Positions 32,059-40,041 of a stretch of 64,000 bases of DNA are shown here, piece after piece (the first letter of the stretch is position 1; each line of letters starts with the position of its first letter). A program made the translations under genes and the position numbers. The stretch lies in assembly GCF_000331025.1 (NCBI RefSeq), contig NC_020055.1:1768370-1832369 (forward strand), written 5' to 3'. Below the pieces are notes generated by a model, which worked only from the letters and a program-made list of their open reading frames with translations, ran no database searches and was not told the origin of the DNA. The stretch comes from Maridesulfovibrio hydrothermalis AM13 = DSM 14728 (GTDB lineage: Bacteria > Desulfobacterota > Desulfovibrionia > Desulfovibrionales > Desulfovibrionaceae).

Positions 32059-34113
32059 ATGAAGCCTTTATGGCTCCTTGGTGTAACAGGGTTATATCAA
32101 GAATTTTACCAGCCTGATACGCAGGCATTAGTATCCCCAGTAGATATAATCCAAAATAATGTATTAGATTCGGGAACTATCTTTTGGAAGAACTTGTTGC
32201 AGCCGGAAAGAGTGCTAAAAGTAGTCAATGCACTCGAGGAAAATATTCACAACCCAACGCATCAAATTCCTCAGTTTTTAGCTGTTGTTGCAAATAAAAG
32301 TAAATTTATTTCTTGTGTTCTTGATTATCGCGTAAGTATTTGCGACCAAGGAGTTGAAGATAGGCAGTTTTTTAATAAGCTAGAGACATTAGCCATATTA
32401 TGTGAACTATATTCACAGTTTGAGTTTTATCCGTTTAAACTGAGCATCCAAAATGGTTTTCTATTAAATGAAACATCGGCTAAAGAAATCATACATAACT
32501 GTCAAAGCATTTCACATAATCCGCACATTCCTTTTCTTAACGATGTAATTCTCCCATTAATATTAGACTATCATCCTGATGTTATTTTTTGCACAGGCAA
32601 AATTAGTTATTTCCATATTGCACTAGCTAAAATGATCAAAAAAGAATTTTTAGATGTGCATATATGTTTTACTCGTCACTCCTCAGAGTATTATTCTTTA
32701 AATAAAATAAAAAAATATTTGAAAAACAATTCCGAATTATTTTCAGTAGTCGACAGTATAGTTTTGGAATATTTTGATGAATCTGAGCAGAAGCTTCTAG
32801 AAAACTTGGAATTGAAAAATGATGTATCTAATCTATCCAATATTCTGACTTTAAATAAAGAAGATGAAACGAAAGAAATTAGACATCGGCCACCTCAAAA
32901 TACATCGGTTTCGATAGTTAATAGAAGGAAAAAACAAATTTCTGGGTTTAAAATATCACCAGAAAAAATTTATGACATTCACTTTGACCCTTATGTGAAA
33001 TGCTATTGGAATAAGTGTGTGTTTTGCGGAATCAATAAGAAGTATACACATGGAGATTGTGTTGAAGAGAATAGCCCAATAAGGGGAAAAATAAACAAAC
33101 TATGTAAAGAGCTATCTGACAAATCTTTCGTGTGGTTCATTGATGAGGCAATTCACCCATCTAAGCTCAGCAAAATAGCAGACTTTTTTATTGCTAATAA
33201 AAATCAATATACTTGGCAAGTCCGATGCCGAATTGACAATGGACTTCTCGCTAAGGGGCTTGCTGAAAAGCTTGCGCAGTCTGGATTAAAGGAGCTTCGC
33301 CTAGGCTTAGAATCTGCTTCCATTAGAATCCTTAAATTAATGAGTAAATTCGAAGACGGGTTCCAATTAAAAATGGTAGAACAAATTGTTAAGACGTATT
33401 CTGAACATGGTATATCTATACATTTCCCCATGATAATCGGTTTTCCAGGAGAAGAGGCCGCGGACAGACAAAGAACGTATGAGTTCCTCTCCTCCATACG
33501 CGAAAAATATCCTACGGTAACATTTAACATCAATATTTTTAATTTTGATGTTAGCAGCCCGCTATTTAAAATGTGGGATAACTACTCGATTTCGAAAATA
33601 AATTTCCCATGTTCTCCCTCAGACTTCATCGGTAATTCTGTCAGTTGGGACGATCAAGCAAAGACAGAAGAGATTATCTTAGATCGCGAGCGAAACTCGT
33701 TTATGCGCAACAAACTCTATCATTGGATGCCACGAGAGTCTTTCATCACGCCAACAATATTTTATAGATTGAGCGAGACAATTCGTAATACTCTTGTTTG
33801 GAAACAAAGCAACTCGATTCCCGAAAGTTATGATTTTTCGATGGATAGCCTTATCCAGATATCGCCCAATTTGGTCGTGCAAAAAAAGGCTGACGGAGAA
33901 TATCTAGCCTATAATTGGAACACACACCATTATATAGAAGGCGATGAAGTTATGTGCAATATTCTAGATACATGGGATATTCCAAAGAGTATTGAACAAG
34001 GCACTATAGAGCTAGGTCAAAAGAAGGACGAGGTGTTTGTTAGCAGCGACATTGTCATATTAATAAAAAAACTATTACACTATGGTCATTTTTTTATTGT
34101 AGATGAAGCCTGA
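32059..34113 (+). CDS. B12-binding-like radical SAM enzyme with C-terminal PqqD-like domain (putative RiPP maturase)
   Basis: This 684-residue protein has three parts. Residues ~150-270 resemble a cobalamin-binding fold (HPDVIFCTGKISYFHIALAKMIKK, then VHICFTRHSSEYY and VVDSIVLEYFDESEQKLL) but lack the DxHxxG histidine. Residues ~310-530 are a radical SAM barrel with the cluster ligands C-YWNK-C-VF-C (CX4CX2C, not the usual CX3CX2C), then FIDEAIHP, RLGLESAS and IIGFPGEE. Residues ~595-684 (SPNLVVQKKADGEYLAYN... LLHYGHFFIVDE) look like a PqqD-type RiPP recognition element. GGAG lies 8 bases before the ATG. A poly-Gly peptide gene follows after 87 bases on the same strand, which makes it the probable substrate. 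The chemistry is unknown. Confidence 0.8.
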   Translation: MKPLWLLGVTGLYQEFYQPDTQALVSPVDIIQNNVLDSGTIFWKNLLQPERVLKVVNALEENIHNPTHQIPQFLAVVANKSKFISCVLDYRVSICDQGVEDRQFFNKLETLAILCELYSQFEFYPFKLSIQNGFLLNETSAKEIIHNCQSISHNPHIPFLNDVILPLILDYHPDVIFCTGKISYFHIALAKMIKKEFLDVHICFTRHSSEYYSLNKIKKYLKNNSELFSVVDSIVLEYFDESEQKLLENLELKNDVSNLSNILTLNKEDETKEIRHRPPQNTSVSIVNRRKKQISGFKISPEKIYDIHFDPYVKCYWNKCVFCGINKKYTHGDCVEENSPIRGKINKLCKELSDKSFVWFIDEAIHPSKLSKIADFFIANKNQYTWQVRCRIDNGLLAKGLAEKLAQSGLKELRLGLESASIRILKLMSKFEDGFQLKMVEQIVKTYSEHGISIHFPMIIGFPGEEAADRQRTYEFLSSIREKYPTVTFNINIFNFDVSSPLFKMWDNYSISKINFPCSPSDFIGNSVSWDDQAKTEEIILDRERNSFMRNKLYHWMPRESFITPTIFYRLSETIRNTLVWKQSNSIPESYDFSMDSLIQISPNLVVQKKADGEYLAYNWNTHHYIEGDEVMCNILDTWDIPKSIEQGTIELGQKKDEVFVSSDIVILIKKLLHYGHFFIVDEA

Positions 34114-34200
34114 CAACTATTACAATTCATCTAACAACATAACGGTAGATGTTTATAAGGTAACGAGAGGTAAAAACCATTTTAAACAAAAGAGTAAACA

Positions 34201-34392
34201 ATGATAGAGTCCTCAAGTAAAAACGTGATTATTTTTGATGGAGAGAAAAAAGGGTATACACTAGATAAAGATTCTCAGATTTTCTCAGAACGCTATGGTC
34301 TCGTCGATCCTGCCACGAGCGGTGGAGGCGGAGGTGGAGGTGGAGGCGGAGGTGGCGGCGGAGGTGGCGGAGGTGGTGGCGGAGGCGGTTAA
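34201..34392 (+). CDS. Putative RiPP precursor: 40-residue leader plus 23 C-terminal glycines
   Basis: The 63-residue peptide starts MIESSSKNVIIFDGEKKGYT and continues to RYGLVDPATS, then consists only of glycine (residues 41-63) up to the TAA. The glycine codons are mixed (8 GGT, 8 GGA, 7 GGC, no GGG), so the tract is not a simple trinucleotide slip and seems maintained as protein. The 40-residue N-terminus has leader-like composition. The gene directly follows the radical SAM gene on the same strand; only a weak ribosome site (AAGAG) is visible. Microcin B17 also has a Gly-rich core, but heterocycle-forming Cys and Ser are absent here. No similar precursor family is recognised with certainty. 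Confidence 0.75.
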   Translation: MIESSSKNVIIFDGEKKGYTLDKDSQIFSERYGLVDPATSGGGGGGGGGGGGGGGGGGGGGGG

Positions 34393-34406
34393 TAGTTAAT
34401 ATTAAC

Positions 34407-34449
34407 AAAAAAGAGTTCCCCTAATGATCATCCTTCTTTAGGAGAACTC
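34407..34449 (-). terminator. Terminator of the pentapeptide-repeat gene
   Basis: On the minus strand TTAGGGGAACTC and GAGTTCTCCTAA (one mismatch) form a hairpin followed by TTTTTT. It lies between the convergent precursor and pentapeptide genes. Confidence 0.8.
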
Positions 34450-34467
34450 ATGTTAATTTCTGGTAAC

Positions 34468-36000
34468 TTAATCTTCTTTCATAATGGTTAATTCGCGAAA
34501 TTGTTTAGGGACGGATGCTTCACGCTTAGCATGCATCATAATGTTAACTGATTTCACACGCCTCTTTAGAGGTGTAGAGGGAAGAAATTTTTTTTTATTT
34601 TGTCTTGTATGCACGTGAGCCGGATGTTTTTGTAAAAGACGCTCTTTTTCTTCAATCTCCAACCGTTTATATTTATTATCTAACTTAACTCCTTCAGTTC
34701 GATAATATCCATCATATACCTTCTGCACCGCCATAACCGCAGATGTTGCTCCAAGAAACCCTTTTAATACGGCCAACGCTAGGTTTCCCAAAACGACAGC
34801 AGAATCACTTAGAATAAGTTCTATCAAATATGGCGAATTATGCCGAAAGATCATGTGATCAGAAGCTTGTGGTGCATACTCCTCAATCGCTTCATTTAAG
34901 TAACTAAACATCTCAGCGGTAACTGTAACTTCTTCGGGGTGAATATCTGTTGCAAGGGTGATTTTCATTTCTGGCAACCCAAATGGACTGTCAATCAACA
35001 TGCGTTTTATCCGGTCCAGTTCATAACTATATGCCTGATACTCATGCTCTGTCAGAATCTGAACAATTGAGTCTGACTTCAATCCCTCATACAGATTTCG
35101 CAATTGTTTTTTTGTAAAAAAAAGATTGAGTGATGCTAATTTGCAGTAATAGCCAATCATGCGAAAATCTTTTTGCGCAAGACTGTATCTTAAACCTTTT
35201 TTAAGATACTCGTATGCTAAGTCATGTTTTCCAAAATATATGTTTATGGTCGATAAAGTAAAAAAATCATTAGTTTTAGAGAAAAACGCCTGTATATCTT
35301 CTAGTTTAGAAACAAGTTCTGAGAATGTGATCTCAACATCACTTGCTGGAAATTTAAATAGAATATTATCAGAATTTTTTTCTGCGTTCTCTAAGCCCCC
35401 GAATGAATGGAGAATACCGACAAGTGGTAATTTTACGTTTTTAAATGACACATTTTCCATAATTGAAAAATCAATGTTTGTTCGTGACAAATCGATATTT
35501 TCAAATACAGAATTTTCGAAATGTGCATTTTCAAAACTGCAATCCCAACAATTACTATTCCGCAATGATGCATTTTTAAAGTATGAACTTTCAAAATTAC
35601 ATCCTCGGAAAGTTATCCCATCCAGATTAGACTTTGCAAAATTAGTATATGCAAAGCTACTCGCAGCAATATCTGCTTTTGAATGATCTGATTTGGTAAA
35701 ATTAGAAAAATCAAAACAAGAATTTTTAATTTGACAATTTTTGAGAACACACTCTTCAAAAGAGGATGAAGCTCCGGAGGTTCCTAGAAATGAAACTTCA
35801 TTAAAAAAGCATTTAGTAAAATGGGCTTTCTTTATTTTTGATCCATCAAATTCTTTACCATAACTTTGCTCACATGCTTGCATGCCGGAGTAGTCTATTG
35901 AATCAAATAAAGATGGATCAAATTGTCTCAAGAGAGACTCCGCTCTCATCAATTCTACATTAGAGAATTCGGCTATAATGTAATCGTTAGAGTTGCCCAT
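34468..36000 (-). CDS. Large pentapeptide-repeat protein
   Basis: The 510-residue protein has a central run of pentapeptide repeats at about residues 55-200 (SFAYTNFAKSNLDGITFRGCNFESSYFKN..., with F/L at the repeat centre). A helical region follows, then a segment with a likely membrane helix (LGNLALAVLKGFLGATSAVMAV, near 405-430), and a basic, lysine-rich C-terminus. Known pentapeptide proteins include McbG, the self-immunity protein of the Gly-rich microcin B17, and Qnr gyrase protectors; an immunity role is possible but inferred. It is convergent to the peptide gene. Its start codon is preceded, at exactly 15 bases, by the same 22-bp repeat found before the radical SAM gene. Confidence 0.75.
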   Translation of the reverse strand: MGNSNDYIIAEFSNVELMRAESLLRQFDPSLFDSIDYSGMQACEQSYGKEFDGSKIKKAHFTKCFFNEVSFLGTSGASSSFEECVLKNCQIKNSCFDFSNFTKSDHSKADIAASSFAYTNFAKSNLDGITFRGCNFESSYFKNASLRNSNCWDCSFENAHFENSVFENIDLSRTNIDFSIMENVSFKNVKLPLVGILHSFGGLENAEKNSDNILFKFPASDVEITFSELVSKLEDIQAFFSKTNDFFTLSTINIYFGKHDLAYEYLKKGLRYSLAQKDFRMIGYYCKLASLNLFFTKKQLRNLYEGLKSDSIVQILTEHEYQAYSYELDRIKRMLIDSPFGLPEMKITLATDIHPEEVTVTAEMFSYLNEAIEEYAPQASDHMIFRHNSPYLIELILSDSAVVLGNLALAVLKGFLGATSAVMAVQKVYDGYYRTEGVKLDNKYKRLEIEEKERLLQKHPAHVHTRQNKKKFLPSTPLKRRVKSVNIMMHAKREASVPKQFRELTIMKED

Positions 36001-36015
36001 GAAGCTAAGGACCTT

Positions 36016-36037
36016 TGATAATTAGTAGTTATTGATA
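36016..36037 (-). repeat. Right 22-bp inverted repeat
   Basis: This is the exact reverse complement of 32022-32043, so it reads identically relative to the gene it precedes. It lies in the 58-base gap between the recombinase stop and the pentapeptide gene start. Confidence 0.9.
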
Positions 36038-36058
36038 CCTCCATCCTCAGAGTGTTGT

Positions 36059-36982
36059 TTAGGCGAAGTCCTTTCTCGGGTGTTTCAGGTTCAATATTTC
36101 CCGTTGTGATGATAGGCTTACGTGGGTGTAGATTTCTGTTACCGACAGTGAGCTGTGGCCCAGTAAGGTTTGGATATTTCTGATATCGACACCGTTTTCC
36201 AGAAGCATGGTTGCTATGGTATGGCGGAACATGTGCGGAGTTACCCGTTCTGGAATTCCAGAAATTGCGCAGTGCTTGCTGATAATTCGGCGTACTGACT
36301 GGTCAGATATTGGGCGATGGTCCCTGTTCAGAAAAAATGCATCATTAACCGCTAGGTGTTCTGCGTATATATTTGCGTACTCTTTAAGAATTTTCAGCGC
36401 ACTTTGCGCACATAGCGGAACGACTCTTTCTTTTTTACCTTTTCCAAGTATCTTTATCTGTTCATTTTTCAAATCTATGGAGTTGCAAGTAATCTGACAT
36501 AGCTCAGAGACTCTAATTCCAGTCAGGAACAGGGTTTCAATAACCGCAATGTCTCTGGTCATTTCTTTGTAGCCACGGTGATCGGAATCGAACTTGCTTC
36601 TTTCTATATAAATGTTTTTAAGGAGCATGTTTATTGATGATCTGGAGATTGTTTTGGGCAGTATCTTTGAACGGTCAATTTTAAGGTGTATCTTTCTAAA
36701 AGGTGTAGTTGTGATAATATCATCACGTTCTAAAAAGTTAAAAAACGATTTTAATGTTGCAATTTTTCTTTTTACACTTCTAGGCTTGTAACTATTATTG
36801 AGCACTTGTAGAAAATTACGTATTATGAACTTATCTATTTGTTCAATATCCCTATTGTCTTCGGGGATATATTGCTTAAATTGTTCGAGATCTTTTTTAT
36901 AAGCTTTTAATGTTAGTTCTGAAAGGCTACGCTCTAATTTGCAGTGGTGAAGAAATGTCTCTATAGATTTATTAAGCAGCAT
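36059..36982 (-). CDS. Tyrosine recombinase / integrase (XerC/D-like)
   Basis: The 307-residue protein has an N-terminal SAM-like core-binding domain (SIETFLHHCKLERSLSELTLKAYKKDLEQF) and a catalytic domain. The catalytic residues are visible: Arg in LTGIRVSELCQI, Lys in the GKGKKERVVPL turn, HMFRHT, GHSSLSVTEIYTHVS with the final His and the Tyr. All appear intact, so it should be active. It ends 21 bases from the right 22-bp repeat and is co-oriented with the pentapeptide gene, possibly cotranscribed. It may invert the 32022-36037 segment or have inserted the island. Confidence 0.93.
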   Translation of the reverse strand: MLLNKSIETFLHHCKLERSLSELTLKAYKKDLEQFKQYIPEDNRDIEQIDKFIIRNFLQVLNNSYKPRSVKRKIATLKSFFNFLERDDIITTTPFRKIHLKIDRSKILPKTISRSSINMLLKNIYIERSKFDSDHRGYKEMTRDIAVIETLFLTGIRVSELCQITCNSIDLKNEQIKILGKGKKERVVPLCAQSALKILKEYANIYAEHLAVNDAFFLNRDHRPISDQSVRRIISKHCAISGIPERVTPHMFRHTIATMLLENGVDIRNIQTLLGHSSLSVTEIYTHVSLSSQREILNLKHPRKDFA

Positions 36983-37461
36983 TTATAACAGCCTCATATA
37001 TTATATTTAGTTATAAGAGTAGAATTAGAAAGCAGCTGCATACTACGTACAGTAAAAAAGTCACGACTTTTTCGTCAATTATAGAATGTGTGGGAAGTTT
37101 AAAGTGGATAAGTGTTAGATATATAGAAGGTCATGCTGTAATGGTAGGACTCTAGATGATTATATTTCTCGTTTTACTAACGTTCCTAATCGTTTTGATC
37201 AAATATAATCCGACCTGCGTTGATTAAAAGATTGTGAGATGCAGATTCTGATGTAGCGCGATTCTTGTTCAAGGGCGCAATCCATTATCCAACCGTGTGT
37301 TAACTTGAATTTCCGGCAGATGAGTAGTGGATTTACCTTCGGGTTTTAATTGCGGTCCTAATATGTTGAAGGGTATGGTGTGCTGGTAAAAGTGTAATTT
37401 ACTTCAAGCATGGATCAGCACTTGAAGCCGGATGGCCCTGCAAACATTGAGGATTGTCTTT
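36983..37461. other. Non-coding region between recombinase and PEP-synthase-like gene
   Basis: No gene is supported. A small AAAAAGTC-AC-GACTTTTT hairpin lies at 37055-37072. Sequence composition returns from AT-rich to the genome average across this stretch, marking the approximate right border of the island. Confidence 0.45.
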
Positions 37462-40041
37462 ATGAGTTTGTTAGACTGGATACCCTTTATAAATACAAAT
37501 AAAAAACCGCAGCTTGACCCTGAAGAGGCTAAACGCCTTCTCACCACTCGCTACAACCATTTTCGGCAACTTATTCAGGCCAACACCAAGACCCATGAAA
37601 ATATGGCAGAGCTTGAGGAAGCTCTGCGCGGTTTTCATCCTTACGGAATGCATTACGTGCGTGCTTTGTGTACTCGTATTTCTGTTTCCACTTATACTAT
37701 GGTCCGGCATTTGAATGAGCTTAATCCTGATGGATACGGTAATCTTTTTAAACAGTTTGAGCTTATTCAGGATAAGATTTCACCTCATATTGAATCAGTC
37801 CATTATTCCGGTGAGGGAGAACTTGTTCTGGATTTGAGCGAGGTGGGGCGTGATCAGGCTGATATTTGCGGTCCTAAGATGGCTATGCTCGGTGAAGCAG
37901 GGAAAAGTCTGGGACTTAAAATACCATCGGGCTTTGTTGTTTCAACTATCGCTTTTCGCAGATTTATGCAGCAAAACGGATTGCAGGGTGAAATTGACCG
38001 CCTCATACAGGCCACTGATTTTGATGACCGTGATGCAGTCTTTCAGATTTCATCCAGAGTGATGCAATTGATCATGCGTTCTGATCTTCCCTGCGAAGTT
38101 TCAGATACAATTCTAACGGCTTACGATAAACTCGTATCGCAGATCGGCAAAGATGTTAATCTTGCGGTGCGTTCCAGTGCACTGGGGGAGGATATAGAGG
38201 GTGCTGCTTTCGCCGGTCAATACCGATCTATATTAAATGTTGACCGCAGTTCTCTGGTTGATGCTGTGAAAGAAGTCATGGCTTCCAAATATTCTATGCA
38301 GGCTATGGCTTACCGCAATAATCGCGGACTTAAGGATGAAGATGTCGCCATGAGCGTCGGCTGTATTGAGATGATAGCCCCGGTCTGTGCGGGAGTGGCT
38401 TATTCGCGCAGTCCGGTGAATGTGCGTGACGAAAATATTTCAGTTTATTCTGTCTGGGGACTGCCTAAAGCTGTTGTGGACGGGACTGCTGAGACAGATG
38501 AATTCACGGTCAGCCGTATCCCTTCATTGCAGGTGGTGAAAAGCTTTATTGCGGATAAAGTGGAACGGTATGCCTGTGAATCTGATGAGGGGGTCTGCCG
38601 TATGGTGCAGCATGACGGGGTCAGGCATGAACCTTCTTTGACAGATGAGCAGGCTGTTTCCGTCGCGGATGTGGCCGCGCGCATTGAGGAGCATTTCGGG
38701 CCGCCGCAGGATATTGAGTGGGCCATCACGGAAGACGGTGAATTTTATCTTTTGCAGTGCAGGCCGCTCATGCTTATTGAAGACGGTCTTGATCATACTG
38801 CCGAGAATAAGTCTTTGCCGCCTGCAATTCTGTCCGGCGGTAGAACAGCAAGCCCCGGAGTAGGTGTCGGAGCTGTTTTTCCTATTCATAAAAGTGCAGA
38901 TAAGCTGTCCTTTCCCGAAGGAGCGGTGATGGTTTTGAAGCAGGCTTTGCCTGGTCGCGCGGCACTGCTTGATAAATGCAGCGCGGTCATCACCGAGCAG
39001 GGCGGCATGGCGGGACATCTGGCCAACGTGGCCCGCGAGTTCGGTGTGCCGGCTCTTTTCGGGGTTAAGGATGCTTTGAAAAAACTTGAAGCCGGACAGG
39101 TTGTAACCGTAGATGCGGATGGTCACGGTGTTTATCTTGGCACTGTTGAATCCCTGATCAGCGAAAAGCCGCGTAAACGGCTTATGAAGGGCAGTCCGGT
39201 TCAAGCTTCTCTGCGTAAGGCGGCAAGGCACATTGTCAGGTTGAACCTGACCAATCCGGATTCGCCTGATTTCCGGCCTTCGCATTGTAAGACGTATCAC
39301 GACATAATGCGTTTCTGTCATGAAATGGCAGTGCGGGAGATGTTCGGCTTCGGGATCAGTGATGAGTATATAAAGGCTGCATCGCGTCAGCTTATCTGCA
39401 ATGTGCCTAAACAGTTCTGGGTGCTTGATCTTGGTAACGGAGTCAGTCCTGAAGGGGATATTAATGACAAGTGCGTCTTTATGGAGCACGTAGAATCTAT
39501 CCCCATGCGTGCATTGTGGGCTGGAATGCAGGCAGTTCCTTGGGATGGCCCTCCGCCTATCCACGGCAGGGGGCTGATGTCAGTCATGTTTGAAGCTACA
39601 ATGAATCCAGATCTCAATGTAGCGTCACGTTCGCGCTATTCCCAGAAAAATTATTTCATGATCTCTAAGAATTATTGCTGCCTGCAATCGCGATTCGGGT
39701 TTCATTTTTGCGGTGTTGAAGCTCTTGTCGGCGAGCGCACTTCTGAAAATTATGCAAGCTTTCAGTTTAAAGGTGGTGCGGCCAATCCTGAGCGGCGTAT
39801 TTTGCGGGCAAGATTCATCGGCGGAATGCTCGATGAACTGGATTTCAGGGTGCGCATTCGCGAAGACAATATGTCTGCACGACTCGAAGGATTGACTCGT
39901 GAAGATATGGAGTATCATTTAAAAGTACTAGGTTATTTAATAACCCATACCCGGCAGCTGGATATGATTATGACTAACCCCGCGCAGGTGAAGAAGTATC
40001 GGCAGCGGTTTTTTGATGATTTCAAAAAGTTTGAGGGATAA
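37462..40041 (+). CDS. PEP synthase-like protein (PPDK ATP-binding plus PEP-utilizing mobile domain)
   Basis: The 859-residue protein has an unusual N-terminal ~130 residues. Then comes a PPDK-type ATP-grasp domain (LGEAGKSLGLKIPSGFVVSTIAFRRF, AVRSSALGEDIEGAAFAGQYRS, and DIEWAI...FYLLQCRPL). The phosphohistidine domain is ITEQGGMAGHLANVAREFGVPALFGV, with the catalytic His near residue 517. There is no pyruvate-binding TIM barrel; instead a ~260-residue C-terminal region follows that I do not recognise. It therefore is probably not a classical PEP synthase but a phosphotransfer enzyme with another acceptor. GAGG lies about 11 bases before the ATG at 37462. Its end overlaps the convergent glycosyltransferase by 20 bases. 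Confidence 0.75.
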   Translation: MSLLDWIPFINTNKKPQLDPEEAKRLLTTRYNHFRQLIQANTKTHENMAELEEALRGFHPYGMHYVRALCTRISVSTYTMVRHLNELNPDGYGNLFKQFELIQDKISPHIESVHYSGEGELVLDLSEVGRDQADICGPKMAMLGEAGKSLGLKIPSGFVVSTIAFRRFMQQNGLQGEIDRLIQATDFDDRDAVFQISSRVMQLIMRSDLPCEVSDTILTAYDKLVSQIGKDVNLAVRSSALGEDIEGAAFAGQYRSILNVDRSSLVDAVKEVMASKYSMQAMAYRNNRGLKDEDVAMSVGCIEMIAPVCAGVAYSRSPVNVRDENISVYSVWGLPKAVVDGTAETDEFTVSRIPSLQVVKSFIADKVERYACESDEGVCRMVQHDGVRHEPSLTDEQAVSVADVAARIEEHFGPPQDIEWAITEDGEFYLLQCRPLMLIEDGLDHTAENKSLPPAILSGGRTASPGVGVGAVFPIHKSADKLSFPEGAVMVLKQALPGRAALLDKCSAVITEQGGMAGHLANVAREFGVPALFGVKDALKKLEAGQVVTVDADGHGVYLGTVESLISEKPRKRLMKGSPVQASLRKAARHIVRLNLTNPDSPDFRPSHCKTYHDIMRFCHEMAVREMFGFGISDEYIKAASRQLICNVPKQFWVLDLGNGVSPEGDINDKCVFMEHVESIPMRALWAGMQAVPWDGPPPIHGRGLMSVMFEATMNPDLNVASRSRYSQKNYFMISKNYCCLQSRFGFHFCGVEALVGERTSENYASFQFKGGAANPERRILRARFIGGMLDELDFRVRIREDNMSARLEGLTREDMEYHLKVLGYLITHTRQLDMIMTNPAQVKKYRQRFFDDFKKFEG

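Larger units (their letters stand above)
32022..36037. mobile_element. Candidate invertible DNA segment bounded by 22-bp inverted repeats
   Basis: The segment is bounded by exact 22-bp inverted repeats and contains the radical SAM gene, the poly-Gly peptide gene and the pentapeptide-repeat gene. A tyrosine recombinase gene ends 21 bases beyond the right repeat. Each repeat lies exactly 15 bases before the start codon of its inward gene, so inversion would exchange which gene follows the left or right external promoter. Inversion is inferred; a shared operator is the alternative. Confidence 0.45.
31579..37431. mobile_element. Probable genomic island between tRNA-Pro and the PEP-synthase-like gene
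   Basis: The segment is clearly more AT-rich than its flanks. It carries a tyrosine recombinase and has an unusual gene content (radical SAM, poly-Gly peptide, pentapeptide repeats). The tRNA-Pro 5' end faces it, which is not the classical 3'-end attachment, and no att direct repeat was found. Borders are therefore approximate. Confidence 0.5.

Noticed and set aside
34321-34389. Poly-glycine tract as mere low-complexity repeat or sequencing artefact
   Set aside because: Codons are irregularly mixed, the frame ends in a clean stop, a plausible leader precedes it, and a RiPP-type enzyme is adjacent.
31502-37072. Classical tRNA 3'-end attachment site for the island
   Set aside because: The island lies on the 5' side of tRNA-Pro and no direct repeat of the tRNA end was found near the recombinase.
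38524-39564. 346-residue minus-strand frame inside the PEP-synthase-like gene
   Set aside because: It is antisense to a domain with conserved catalytic motifs and shows no recognisable protein features.
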